A stretch of 55,247 nucleotides of DNA from assembly GCF_001591345.1 (NCBI RefSeq), contig NZ_BCUS01000035.1, forward strand, positions 1-55,247. Direction: 5' to 3'. The notes under the pieces were generated by a model. It was not told where the DNA came from. It saw only the letters and a program-made list of their open reading frames with translations, and did not search any database. The translations under genes and the position numbers were made by a program. This stretch comes from Variovorax boronicumulans NBRC 103145. Its GTDB lineage: Bacteria; Pseudomonadota; Gammaproteobacteria; Burkholderiales; Burkholderiaceae_C. This document shows, piece by piece, positions 31,664 to 39,895 of the stretch. Numbering within the stretch: position 1 is the stretch's first letter; each line of letters opens with the position of its first letter.

Positions 31664-33397
31664 ATGGCCGCTGCCGAAATTCCCGTTAAAGAAACTACGC
31701 AGATCGCCCTTCCCGGCTTGGCGCGCGCCCTCGTGTCGGCCGGCAAGCTCGCGGCAAAGACAGCGGAAGACATCTATCAGAAGTCGCTGAGTGGCCGCAC
31801 CAGCTTCATCGCTGAACTGACCGGCACCGGCGCCGTCTCGGCGGCGGATCTCGCCCACACCCTCTCAAGCGCCTTCGGCGCCCCGTTGCTCGACCTCGAT
31901 GCCATCGATCACCAGCGCCTGCCCAAGGACCTGCTCGATCCGAAGCTCTGCCATGCGTACCGCATCGTCGTTCTCAGCAAGCGCAACAACCGCCTGATCG
32001 TCGCGACGGCCGACCCGTCGGACCAGCAAGCCGCGGAGAAAATCAAGTTCGCGTCGCAGATGGGCGTGGACTGGGTCATCGCGGAGTACGACAAGCTTTC
32101 GCGCATGATCGAAGCCGCCGCAGCCAGTGCTGCGGAAACGATCAACAGCATCGTCGGCACCGAGTTCGAGTTCGACGACGTCACGGCCGACACCTCGGGC
32201 GATGCCAACGAGCAGGCCATCGCCGAAGTCGAAGACGCACCTGTGGTGCGCTTCCTGCACAAGATGCTGCTCGACGCAGTCAGCATGCGGGCCTCGGACA
32301 TCCACTTCGAGCCCTACGAACACCATTACCGGGTGCGCTTCCGGGTCGATGGCGAGCTGCGCGAAATCGCCAGTCCGCCCACGGTCATCAAGGACAAGCT
32401 GGCCTCGCGCATCAAGGTCATTTCCCGGCTCGACATCTCGGAAAAACGCGTGCCGCAAGACGGCCGCATGAAGCTCAAGATCGGTCCCGACCGCGTGATC
32501 GACTTCCGCGTCAGCACGCTACCCACGCTGTTCGGCGAGAAGATCGTCGTGCGTATCCTGGACCCGAGCAGCGCACGCATGGGCATCGACGCCCTGGGCT
32601 ACGACGCCGACGAGAAAGAACGACTCCTCCACGCCATCGGCCGCCCCTACGGCATGGTGCTGGTGACCGGCCCCACGGGCTCGGGCAAGACCGTGTCGCT
32701 GTACACCTGCTTGAACCTGCTCAACCAGCCGGGCGTCAACATCGCGACGGCGGAAGACCCGTCGGAAATCAACCTGCCCGGCGTCAACCAGGTCAACGTC
32801 AACGAGAAGGCCGGCCTCACTTTCGCGGCCGCGCTGCGTGCCTTCCTGCGGCAGGATCCCGACATCATCATGGTCGGCGAAATCCGCGACCTCGAAACCG
32901 CCGACATCTCGATCAAGGCCGCGCAAACGGGTCACCTGGTGCTGTCGACGCTGCACACCAACGACGCCCCGACCACGCTCACGCGCATGCGCAACATGGG
33001 CATCGCGCCGTTCAACATCGCGTCGAGCGTGATCCTGATCACCGCGCAACGCCTCGCGCGCCGGCTGTGCATGCTGTGCCGCGCGCCGATCGACATTCCG
33101 CGCGAAGCCCTGCTCGATGCCGGCTTCAAAGAGGAAGACATCAACGGCACCTGGAAGCCCTACCGCCCGGTCGGCTGCGCCGCCTGCAGCGGCGGCTACA
33201 AGGGCCGGGTCGGCATCTACCAGGTGATGCCGATTTCGGAAGCCATCCAGGAAATCATCCTGCGCGACGGCAGTGCGCTGGACATCGCGAACCAATCCGA
33301 AGCCGAAGGCGTGCGCTCGCTGCGCCAGTCCGGCCTTCGAAAAGTCATGCAGGGCCTCACTTCGCTCGAAGAAGTCGTCGCCTGCACCAACCTATAA
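31664..33397 (+). CDS. pilB: Type IV pilus assembly ATPase
   Basis: This 577-residue cytoplasmic ATPase powers pilus extension. It has a GSPII_E N-terminal domain (about 40-150) and then the T4P ATPase core. Walker A is GPTGSGKT near 337, the Asp and His boxes are present, and Walker B is DIIMVGEIRD near 400. The zinc-binding tetracysteine is CMLC...CAAC, about 470-510. No clear Shine-Dalgarno precedes the ATG, so the start rests on the MAAAEIPVKE-type N-terminus. pilC follows 24 bp later. No pilin gene is in this window. Confidence 0.94.
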   Translation: MAAAEIPVKETTQIALPGLARALVSAGKLAAKTAEDIYQKSLSGRTSFIAELTGTGAVSAADLAHTLSSAFGAPLLDLDAIDHQRLPKDLLDPKLCHAYRIVVLSKRNNRLIVATADPSDQQAAEKIKFASQMGVDWVIAEYDKLSRMIEAAAASAAETINSIVGTEFEFDDVTADTSGDANEQAIAEVEDAPVVRFLHKMLLDAVSMRASDIHFEPYEHHYRVRFRVDGELREIASPPTVIKDKLASRIKVISRLDISEKRVPQDGRMKLKIGPDRVIDFRVSTLPTLFGEKIVVRILDPSSARMGIDALGYDADEKERLLHAIGRPYGMVLVTGPTGSGKTVSLYTCLNLLNQPGVNIATAEDPSEINLPGVNQVNVNEKAGLTFAAALRAFLRQDPDIIMVGEIRDLETADISIKAAQTGHLVLSTLHTNDAPTTLTRMRNMGIAPFNIASSVILITAQRLARRLCMLCRAPIDIPREALLDAGFKEEDINGTWKPYRPVGCAACSGGYKGRVGIYQVMPISEAIQEIILRDGSALDIANQSEAEGVRSLRQSGLRKVMQGLTSLEEVVACTNL

Positions 33398-33421
33398 CGA
33401 ACACACTGAACCGGAGATCGA

Positions 33422-34651
33422 ATGGCAACAGTGGCATCCTCCCGCTCCCAGGTCACGCACAAGGAATTCGTCTTCGAATGGGAAGGCAAGGACCGCAACG
33501 GCAAGCTGGTGCGCGGCGAACTTCGCGCTGCCGGGGAGAACCAAGTGCAGGCGGCCTTGCGTCGCCAGGGCGTGCTGGCCTCCAAGATCAAGAAGCGCCG
33601 CATGCGCTCGGGCAAGGCGATCAAGCCCAAGGACATCGCGATCTTCACACGCCAGCTCGCGACCATGATGAAGGCGGGCGTGCCGCTGCTGCAGTCCTTC
33701 GACATCGTCGGCCGCGGCAACGCGAACGCGAGTGTCGCCAAGCTGCTGAACGACATCCGCAGCGATGTCGAGACCGGCACATCTCTGTCGGCCGCTTTCC
33801 GCAAGTTCCCGAAGTACTTCGACAACCTCTACTGCAACCTGGTGGAGGCCGGCGAGGCGGCCGGTATCCTGGAAGAGTTGCTGGACCGTCTCGCAACCTA
33901 CATGGAGAAGACCGAGGCGATCAAGTCGAAGATCAAGTCGGCATTGATGTACCCGACCTCGGTGGTCGTCGTGGCCTTCGTCGTGGTGGCGATCATCATG
34001 ATCTTCGTGATCCCCGCGTTCAAGCAGGTGTTCACCTCCTTCGGAGCCGACCTGCCCGCACCGACGCTGTTCGTGATGGCGATGAGCGAGTTCTTCGTGT
34101 CTTACTGGTGGCTGATCTTCGGCGTGCTCGGCGGTGGCATCTACTTCTTTCTGCAAGCGTGGAAACGCAATGAGCGCGTCCAGAAAGTCATGGACCGCCT
34201 GCTGCTGCGCATTCCCGTCTTCGGCACGCTGATCGAGAAATCCTGCATAGCCCGCTGGACCCGCACGCTCGCCACCATGTTCGCGGCCGGCGTGCCGCTG
34301 GTGGAGGCGCTCGACTCGGTGGGCGGCGCATCGGGCAACTCGGTGTACGGCGATGCCACCGCCAAGATCCAGCAAGAGGTCTCGACCGGCACCAGCCTGA
34401 CGACGGCCATGACCAACGTCAACCTGTTCCCCTCGATGGTGATCCAGATGACCGCCATCGGCGAGGAGTCGGGCTCGATCGACCACATGCTCGGCAAGGC
34501 CGCCGACTTCTACGAATCCGAAGTCGACGACATGGTCGCCGGCCTCTCCAGCCTGATGGAACCCATCATCATCGTGTTCCTGGGCGTCATCATCGGCGGC
34601 ATCGTGGTGTCGATGTACCTGCCCATCTTCAAGCTCGGCCAGGTCGTCTGA
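33422..34651 (+). CDS. pilC: Type IV pilus inner-membrane platform protein
   Basis: This 409-residue protein has two tandem GSPII_F domains (FTRQLATMMKAGVPLLQSFDI and RTLATMFAAGVPLVEALDSV), each followed by TM helices. It ends with the usual PIFKLGQVV. It is the platform that couples PilB to pilin insertion. An early basic segment (KIKKRRMRSGKAIKPKD) faces the cytoplasm. Its stop shares one base with the pilD ATG (TGATG). Confidence 0.95.
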   Translation: MATVASSRSQVTHKEFVFEWEGKDRNGKLVRGELRAAGENQVQAALRRQGVLASKIKKRRMRSGKAIKPKDIAIFTRQLATMMKAGVPLLQSFDIVGRGNANASVAKLLNDIRSDVETGTSLSAAFRKFPKYFDNLYCNLVEAGEAAGILEELLDRLATYMEKTEAIKSKIKSALMYPTSVVVVAFVVVAIIMIFVIPAFKQVFTSFGADLPAPTLFVMAMSEFFVSYWWLIFGVLGGGIYFFLQAWKRNERVQKVMDRLLLRIPVFGTLIEKSCIARWTRTLATMFAAGVPLVEALDSVGGASGNSVYGDATAKIQQEVSTGTSLTTAMTNVNLFPSMVIQMTAIGEESGSIDHMLGKAADFYESEVDDMVAGLSSLMEPIIIVFLGVIIGGIVVSMYLPIFKLGQVV

Positions 34652-35616
34652 TGCTGGTGTCGCAAGGGTTCGACACCGCGCTGGCCGGTGTGCTGGGGCT
34701 ATTGATCGGCAGTTTCCTCAACGTGGTGATCTACCGCACCCCGGTCATGATGTACCGGGGCTGGCTGAGCGATGCGGTCACCAATCTCATGTCGTCGAAG
34801 GACATGCCTTCGCTCTGGTCGCTGGTCTTCGGCCCGAAGGCCGTGCCACCCGCAGGGCTCGAGGCGGCCGCCGACAAGGCCGCCGAAGCACTCGAGAAGC
34901 TCCCGCCCTTCGATCTCACGCGCCCCTCCTCGCGCTGCGGCGCGTGCGGCCACAAGATCCGCTGGCACCAGAACATCCCCGTGCTCAGCTACCTCGTGCT
35001 GCGCGGCCGATGCGCCAGCTGCAAGACCTCGATCAGCCCCCGCTACCCGCTCGTCGAACTGATCACGGGCGCGCTGTTCGCCCTGTGTGCACACCGCTTC
35101 GGCATCACCCCCACGGGCGCGCTCTGGGCGGCCTTCGGCGCCGTGCTGATCTGCCAGTTCCTCATCGACTTCGACACCCAGTTCCTGCCCGACGCCCTGA
35201 ACTACCCGCTGCTCTGGCTCGGCCTGGTCGGTGCCGCCATGGGCTGGACCGGCGTCAGCCTGAACACCGCGGTCTGGGGCGCCGTGTTCGGCTACCTGAG
35301 CCTGTGGCTTGTGTACCATGCCTACCGCCTGGCCACAGGCAAGGAAGGCATGGGACATGGGGACTTCAAACTGCTCGCCGCTCTGGGCGCCTGGCTCGGC
35401 GCCGACTACCTCGTTGCGATCATCCTCGTCTCCTCGGTGGTGGGCGCCGTGATCGGCCTCACGCTGCGCTTCGCCGGCAAGCTGGCCCACAAGGACATTC
35501 CCATCGCCTTCGGCCCCTTCCTGGCCGGCGCCGGCCTGATCTGCCTCGTGGCCGGTCCCGCCGTCGTCAAGCAGTGGATTCCCTTCGCCTTCCCTTTCGG
35601 GGCCCTGGCCCTTTGA
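34651..35616 (+). CDS. pilD: Prepilin leader peptidase/N-methyltransferase
   Basis: This 321-residue A24 aspartic peptidase has catalytic aspartates in IDFDTQFLPD and in the GxGD motif GHGDFKLLAALGAWLG. A cytoplasmic zinc site has two Cys pairs (CGACG and CASC). A long loop of about 60 residues lies between the first TM segment and the Cys domain, larger than in the Pseudomonas protein. It cleaves and N-methylates type IV prepilins. It overlaps pilC by one base and precedes coaE by 13 bp. Confidence 0.94.
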   Translation: MLVSQGFDTALAGVLGLLIGSFLNVVIYRTPVMMYRGWLSDAVTNLMSSKDMPSLWSLVFGPKAVPPAGLEAAADKAAEALEKLPPFDLTRPSSRCGACGHKIRWHQNIPVLSYLVLRGRCASCKTSISPRYPLVELITGALFALCAHRFGITPTGALWAAFGAVLICQFLIDFDTQFLPDALNYPLLWLGLVGAAMGWTGVSLNTAVWGAVFGYLSLWLVYHAYRLATGKEGMGHGDFKLLAALGAWLGADYLVAIILVSSVVGAVIGLTLRFAGKLAHKDIPIAFGPFLAGAGLICLVAGPAVVKQWIPFAFPFGALAL

Positions 35617-35629
35617 GAACGACAGCGGC

Positions 35630-36238
35630 ATGGCGGTGAAGCGCATCGGCCTGACCGGCGGCATCGGCAGCGGCAAGAGCACGGTCGCGTCGCTGTTGGT
35701 GGCCGAAGGGGCGGTGCTGGTCGACACCGACGCCATCGCACGCAGCATCGCGCAGGCCGGCGGCATCGCGATGCCCGCCATCGAAGCCGCGTTCGGCCCC
35801 TCCGTCATCGCACCCGATGGCGGCCTCGACCGGGCCGCCATGCGCCAGCTGGTGTTCGCCGACGCGGGCGCCAAGGCCCGTCTCGAAGCGATCCTGCATC
35901 CGCTGATCGGCACCGAGACGCAACGCCAGGCCGCCGCCGCCGGCGATGCCGTCGTCGTGTTCGACGTCCCGCTGCTGGTCGAATCCGGCCGCTGGCGGGC
36001 CCTCGTGGACCGCGTGCTGGTGGTCGATGCCCGCGAAGACACGCAGCTGCAGCGTGTGGTCGCACGCTCGGGATGGGAGCCCGAAGCCGTGCGCGCCGTG
36101 ATCGCCCAGCAGGCGCCGCGCAAGGCGCGCCGGGCCGCCGCCGACGCCGTGATTTACAACGAGTCGTTGACGCTCGCGGAACTGGGCACCGAGGTGCGGG
36201 GTCTCTGGAAGCTGTGGGCTGCGGCCACCACGCGATAA
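35630..36238 (+). CDS. coaE: Dephospho-CoA kinase
   Basis: This 202-residue P-loop kinase has GGIGSGKST near the N-terminus, DTDAIAR and FDVPLLVESGRW. It phosphorylates the 3'-hydroxyl of dephospho-CoA, the last step of CoA synthesis. It is full length. pilD-coaE linkage is conserved in proteobacteria, and zapD-yacG usually follow directly. Here an O-acylation pair intervenes. Confidence 0.95.
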   Translation: MAVKRIGLTGGIGSGKSTVASLLVAEGAVLVDTDAIARSIAQAGGIAMPAIEAAFGPSVIAPDGGLDRAAMRQLVFADAGAKARLEAILHPLIGTETQRQAAAAGDAVVVFDVPLLVESGRWRALVDRVLVVDAREDTQLQRVVARSGWEPEAVRAVIAQQAPRKARRAAADAVIYNESLTLAELGTEVRGLWKLWAAATTR

Positions 36239-36247
36239 TCCGAGACC

Positions 36248-36263
36248 AGCCGCCCCGGCGGCT
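36248..36263. terminator. Short palindrome after coaE
   Basis: AGCCGCC (36248-36254) and GGCGGCT (36257-36263) form a compact stem just after the coaE stop. It is followed by TATAAC (36265-36270), a possible -10 box for the O-acyltransferase gene. No U-run is present. It may mark the boundary between the housekeeping operon and the inserted pair. Confidence 0.4.
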
Positions 36264-36314
36264 CTATAACGATTACGACAAAAAGGCGCTCGCCCCTGCA
36301 GTGCCCTCCCCGAG

Positions 36315-37808
36315 ATGCTTTTCAACTCGTATCCCTTCATTTTTGTCTATTTCCCGCTGGTCCTGATCGGGTTCTTCCTGATCGGCAAGCGCAACGCCCG
36401 CGCCGCCGCCGGCTTCCTCGGACTGGCCTCGCTGTTCTTCTACGGTTGGTGGAGCGTGCAGGCCCTGCCGCTGCTGCTGGGTTCCATCTGCGTCAACTAC
36501 TGGTTCGGCCTGCAGCTGACGCCCGCGCCGGGGCGCAACGACCGCAAGCGCAAGACGCTGCTGATCGCCTCGCTGGTGATCAACCTGGGCGTGCTGGCCG
36601 TCTTCAAGTACGCCAACTTCTTCCTGGAAAACGTCGATGCGGGGCTGGTCGCCGCGGGTCTCACGCCGATCGATCTGGTGCACATCGTGCTGCCGATCGG
36701 CATCTCGTTCTATACCTTCACGCAGATCGCCTTCCTGGTCGACTGCTGGCAGGGCAAGGTGCACGAGCGCAGCTTCATCCACTACGTGCTGTTCGTCACC
36801 TACTTCCCGCACCTGATCGCGGGCCCGGTGCTGCACCACGCGCAGATGATGCCGCAGTTCGCGAGCCCCGCGACCTACCGGATGGACCCGAACAAGGTCG
36901 CCATCGGCCTCACGATCTTCGTCTTCGGCCTCGCCAAGAAACTGCTGATCGCCGACCCCATGGGGCAGTACGCCGACCTGATGTTCAACGGCGTTCACAA
37001 GGGCATCGAGCCCACGCTGTACACCGCGTGGTTCGGTGCGCTGGCCTATACGCTGCAGATCTATTTCGACTTCTCGGGCTACTCGGACATGGCCGTCGGC
37101 CTCTCGATGTGCCTGGGCGTGCAGCTGCCGCTCAACTTCCGCTCGCCCTACAAGTCGACCAACATCATCGAGTTCTGGCGCCGCTGGCACATCTCGCTGT
37201 CGACCTTCCTGCGCGACTACCTCTACGTGCCGCTGGGCGGCAACCGCAAGGGTCCGGCGCGGCGCTACCTGAACCTGTTCCTCACGATGCTGCTGGGCGG
37301 CCTGTGGCACGGCGCGGCCTGGACCTTCGTGGTCTGGGGCGCGATGCACGGCGCGTTCCTGATGGTCAACCACCTCTGGAACGCCAAGGTCCGTCGCAAC
37401 GCCACCCCGGGGCGCATCGCGCGCGTGCTGGGCTGGCTGCTGACATTCCTGTGCGTGGTGGTGGCCTGGATCGTCTTCCGCGCCGACGGCATGAACACTG
37501 CCATGTCCATCTACAAGGGCATGCTGGGCCTGCACGGCGCGCCGGTCTCGGCGTTCAGCGAGTTCGGCAAGGTGCCGTTCCGCAAGCCGGAGTTCTTCCA
37601 GCTCATGCTGGTGGCGATCGTCATCTGCCTGACGCTGCCGCCGACCATCACCCTGGAGCGCTGGATTCCCCACCCGAAGTCGATGGCCGGCCGCCCGGTG
37701 ATGGCCCGCCTGTCGACCGTGGTGCTCGCCATCGGTACCTTCGCACTGTTCGCGTGGTGCGTTTCGAAGCTGGGCGGCTACAGCCCCTTCCTCTATTTCC
37801 AATTCTGA
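36315..37808 (+). CDS. MBOAT-family O-acyltransferase (AlgI/DltB-like)
   Basis: This 497-residue polytopic membrane protein has the MBOAT core, including LPIGISFYTFTQIAFLVD, YFPHLIAGPVLHH and FWRRWHISLSTFLRDYLYVPLGG. The catalytic histidine is in LLGGLWHGAAWTF (near residue 331). AlgI-type proteins bring acetyl groups across the inner membrane for O-acetylation of exported polysaccharide or peptidoglycan. The next gene encodes an SGNH-type partner 6 bp away, matching the AlgI/AlgJ-AlgX logic. The acceptor polymer is unknown, and no alginate genes are nearby. Confidence 0.92.
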   Translation: MLFNSYPFIFVYFPLVLIGFFLIGKRNARAAAGFLGLASLFFYGWWSVQALPLLLGSICVNYWFGLQLTPAPGRNDRKRKTLLIASLVINLGVLAVFKYANFFLENVDAGLVAAGLTPIDLVHIVLPIGISFYTFTQIAFLVDCWQGKVHERSFIHYVLFVTYFPHLIAGPVLHHAQMMPQFASPATYRMDPNKVAIGLTIFVFGLAKKLLIADPMGQYADLMFNGVHKGIEPTLYTAWFGALAYTLQIYFDFSGYSDMAVGLSMCLGVQLPLNFRSPYKSTNIIEFWRRWHISLSTFLRDYLYVPLGGNRKGPARRYLNLFLTMLLGGLWHGAAWTFVVWGAMHGAFLMVNHLWNAKVRRNATPGRIARVLGWLLTFLCVVVAWIVFRADGMNTAMSIYKGMLGLHGAPVSAFSEFGKVPFRKPEFFQLMLVAIVICLTLPPTITLERWIPHPKSMAGRPVMARLSTVVLAIGTFALFAWCVSKLGGYSPFLYFQF

Positions 37809-37814
37809 TTCGAC

Positions 37815-38846
37815 ATGACGACGACCACGACGCCCGCGAAAGTCTGGCTGCGGTTCTTCCTCTTCGGCTACTTCGTCCTGATGGCCCTGTGGATCATTTC
37901 GCTCACCAGCCCGGTGCCCTACGGCGACCTCACGCGCATCGGACGCCTGTCCGAACGCGAGTTCGGCTGGCGCGACCCGCCGCCCAAGGTCGATCCGGTC
38001 TACCTTGCCAGCACGCCCATCGAACAGGCGGACGTGATGGTCGTCGGCGACAGCTTCTCCATGACGCACCGCTGGCAGTCCGTGCTCGCCAAGGCCGGCT
38101 ACCGGGTCTCGACCTCGTACTGGGGCCAGTACGGCGAATCGCTGTGCGGCGACTTCAGCCAGTGGGTCCACGACTCCGGCTTCAAGGGCAAGCTGGTCAT
38201 CATCGAAAGTGTGGAGCGACTGCTGGACATGCGCATGCGCTACAGCGAGCGCTGCAAGGACGGCAAGACCATCTTCCCCTACAGCGCCAAGGCCGAGCCC
38301 CTCATCGAGCCCGACGAGACCGTGCCGGCCTTCGCGCCCAACTGGGAAGTCCAGTACATGACCGGCGTCGTGACCTACTACCACACGTGGAAGGCCAAGA
38401 ACTCGCCGGTAGACACCTATTTCGATCGTGACACCTGGGTAAGGAAAGTCCCCGACGGTTGCAAATTCTTCTCGCATCGCCAGTGCGACCGGATGCCCTT
38501 CTTCCAGGAAGACGAGGACAATGGCCCGTTGACATCCGACACGCTGGCGCGAATGAAGAACTTCACCGCTGCGCACAGCACCATCCCGCTCCTGTGGATG
38601 GTGGTGCCCAACAAGACCACGGTCTACCTCAAGCCCGATTTCTCGAAGGACTTCGAAAGCGGCTTCCGCGACGCGAAGCTGGGCCCCGACCTTTACGCCT
38701 TCACCCGCGAAAAGCACACGCAGATCCGCGACTTCTACTTCTCGAACGACACGCACATGTCCATGCACGGACAGCTCGCACTCGGCGAGCGCATGCTGGC
38801 CGCGGTGCGCGAAGTGATGCCCACACCCCCTTCCAAATCGCCCTGA
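37815..38846 (+). CDS. Membrane-anchored SGNH (AlgX/AlgJ-like) acyltransferase partner
   Basis: This 343-residue protein has one N-terminal TM anchor (about 11-31), and the rest is probably periplasmic. It carries the SGNH signature GDSF (78-81) in ADVMVVGDSF and the distal catalytic pair D312-x-H314 in NDTHMSMHG, the pattern of AlgJ/AlgX-type O-acetyltransferases. It has four or more cysteines. It is expected to take acyl groups delivered by the MBOAT protein and place them on a polysaccharide. Overall similarity to AlgX/J appears low and is judged by motifs only. Confidence 0.75.
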   Translation: MTTTTTPAKVWLRFFLFGYFVLMALWIISLTSPVPYGDLTRIGRLSEREFGWRDPPPKVDPVYLASTPIEQADVMVVGDSFSMTHRWQSVLAKAGYRVSTSYWGQYGESLCGDFSQWVHDSGFKGKLVIIESVERLLDMRMRYSERCKDGKTIFPYSAKAEPLIEPDETVPAFAPNWEVQYMTGVVTYYHTWKAKNSPVDTYFDRDTWVRKVPDGCKFFSHRQCDRMPFFQEDEDNGPLTSDTLARMKNFTAAHSTIPLLWMVVPNKTTVYLKPDFSKDFESGFRDAKLGPDLYAFTREKHTQIRDFYFSNDTHMSMHGQLALGERMLAAVREVMPTPPSKSP

Positions 38847-38882
38847 AGTTATGATTCCGCGACAGGAAACCGACAAATACGC

Positions 38883-39638
38883 GTGATCCTCTACGAGTAC
38901 CCCTTCAACGAGCGCATCCGCACGTACCTGAGGCTGGAGCATCTGTTCCGTCGCCTCGGGGAACTGGTGCCCTCGGAATCGCCGCTTTCGCACCACTACG
39001 CCCTGGTCACGATCTTCGAGATCATGGACGTGGCGGCGCGCGCCGACCTCAAGGCCGACGTGCTGCGCGACCTCGACAAGCACAAGAACGTCTTCAACAG
39101 CTACCGGGGCAATCCGGCCATCGCCGAGACGGTGCTGAACCAGGTCGTCGACCAGCTCGAACGCAACTTCAGCGCGCTGAACGGCGTGGCCGGCAAGGCG
39201 GGACAGGCACTCACCGAGAACGAGTGGCTCATGAGCATCCGCAGCCGCGCCGGCATTCCGGGCGGCACCTGCGAGTTCGACCTGCCCGCCTACTACGCGT
39301 GGCAGCACCGCATGCCGGCCAGCCGCCGTGCCGACCTGGAACGCTGGTCGAACACGCTGTCGCCGCTGGCCTCGTCGATCTACCTGCTGCTCAAGCTGCT
39401 GCGCGACGCCGACGTGCCCTACAAGGTGATCGCCACCCACGGGCAGTTCCAGCAGAACCTGCCGCAGGGGCGCAGCTTCCAGCTGCTGCGGCTGCGCATC
39501 GATCCCAAGCTGGGCCTGGTCCCTGAAATCAGCGGCAACCGCCTCATGGTCTCGGTGCGGCTCATGCGGCACGAGGCCGACGACCGCCTGCACCCGAGCA
39601 CGGAAGACACCCCCTTCGAACTGACCCTCTGCGCGTGA
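38883..39638 (+). CDS. zapD: Cell division protein ZapD (Z-ring-associated)
   Basis: This 251-residue cytoplasmic protein of the ZapD/DUF1342 family starts MILYEYPFNERIRTYLRLEHLF from the GTG at 38883, with AGGAAA upstream (38863-38868). ZapD cross-links FtsZ filaments. The expected C-terminal beta domain (RLRIDPKLGLVPEISGNRLMVSVRL) is present. It normally lies directly after coaE, but here it is 2.6 kb away because of the MBOAT/SGNH pair. Confidence 0.94.
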   Translation: MILYEYPFNERIRTYLRLEHLFRRLGELVPSESPLSHHYALVTIFEIMDVAARADLKADVLRDLDKHKNVFNSYRGNPAIAETVLNQVVDQLERNFSALNGVAGKAGQALTENEWLMSIRSRAGIPGGTCEFDLPAYYAWQHRMPASRRADLERWSNTLSPLASSIYLLLKLLRDADVPYKVIATHGQFQQNLPQGRSFQLLRLRIDPKLGLVPEISGNRLMVSVRLMRHEADDRLHPSTEDTPFELTLCA

Positions 39639-39646
39639 GGCCCGGT

Positions 39647-39856
39647 GTGAGCAAGAAGAAAGAAGACGAACGCATCGTCCGCTGCCCGACCTGCGGCGGC
39701 GACAGCATTTATGCGGAGCGCAACCCGTTTCGGCCGTTCTGCAGCGCACGCTGCAAGGGCATCGACTTCGGCGCCTGGGCGACCGAGGAATTCAGGATGC
39801 CGGCGGAGACACCGCCCGACGAAGAGCCCTTCGGCGATCCCAAGCTGCAGCAATAG
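39647..39856 (+). CDS. yacG: DNA gyrase inhibitor YacG (zinc protein)
   Basis: This 69-residue protein has a Cys4 zinc site, CPTCGG and FCSARCKGID, and an acidic C-terminus. YacG binds GyrB and inhibits gyrase in E. coli. I use the GTG at 39647, with GAGG (39637-39640) 6 nt upstream, which gives the family length. An alternative GTG at 39635 would overlap the zapD stop as GTGA. It is convergent with the acyltransferase gene. Confidence 0.92.
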   Translation: MSKKKEDERIVRCPTCGGDSIYAERNPFRPFCSARCKGIDFGAWATEEFRMPAETPPDEEPFGDPKLQQ

Positions 39857-39871
39857 ATTGGCTGCACGCCG

Positions 39872-39890
39872 CCGCAGCCCAAGGCTGCGG
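39872..39890. terminator. Perfect hairpin between convergent yacG and acyltransferase genes
   Basis: CCGCAGCC (39872-39879) and GGCTGCGG (39883-39890) with a CAA loop lie in the 39 bp between two convergent stops. The stem is strong but there is no U-run. It is probably a shared transcription-end structure. Confidence 0.5.
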
Positions 39891-39895
39891 GGTCG

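Noticed and set aside
35630..36238. Frameshift or fusion between pilD and coaE
   Set aside because: Both genes are full length with intact motifs and a normal 13-bp gap.
36273..39749. A 1158-codon minus-strand frame across the MBOAT-zapD region
   Set aside because: It is low-complexity and Arg/Gln/His-rich with no recognisable domain, and it lies antisense to four convincing plus-strand genes.
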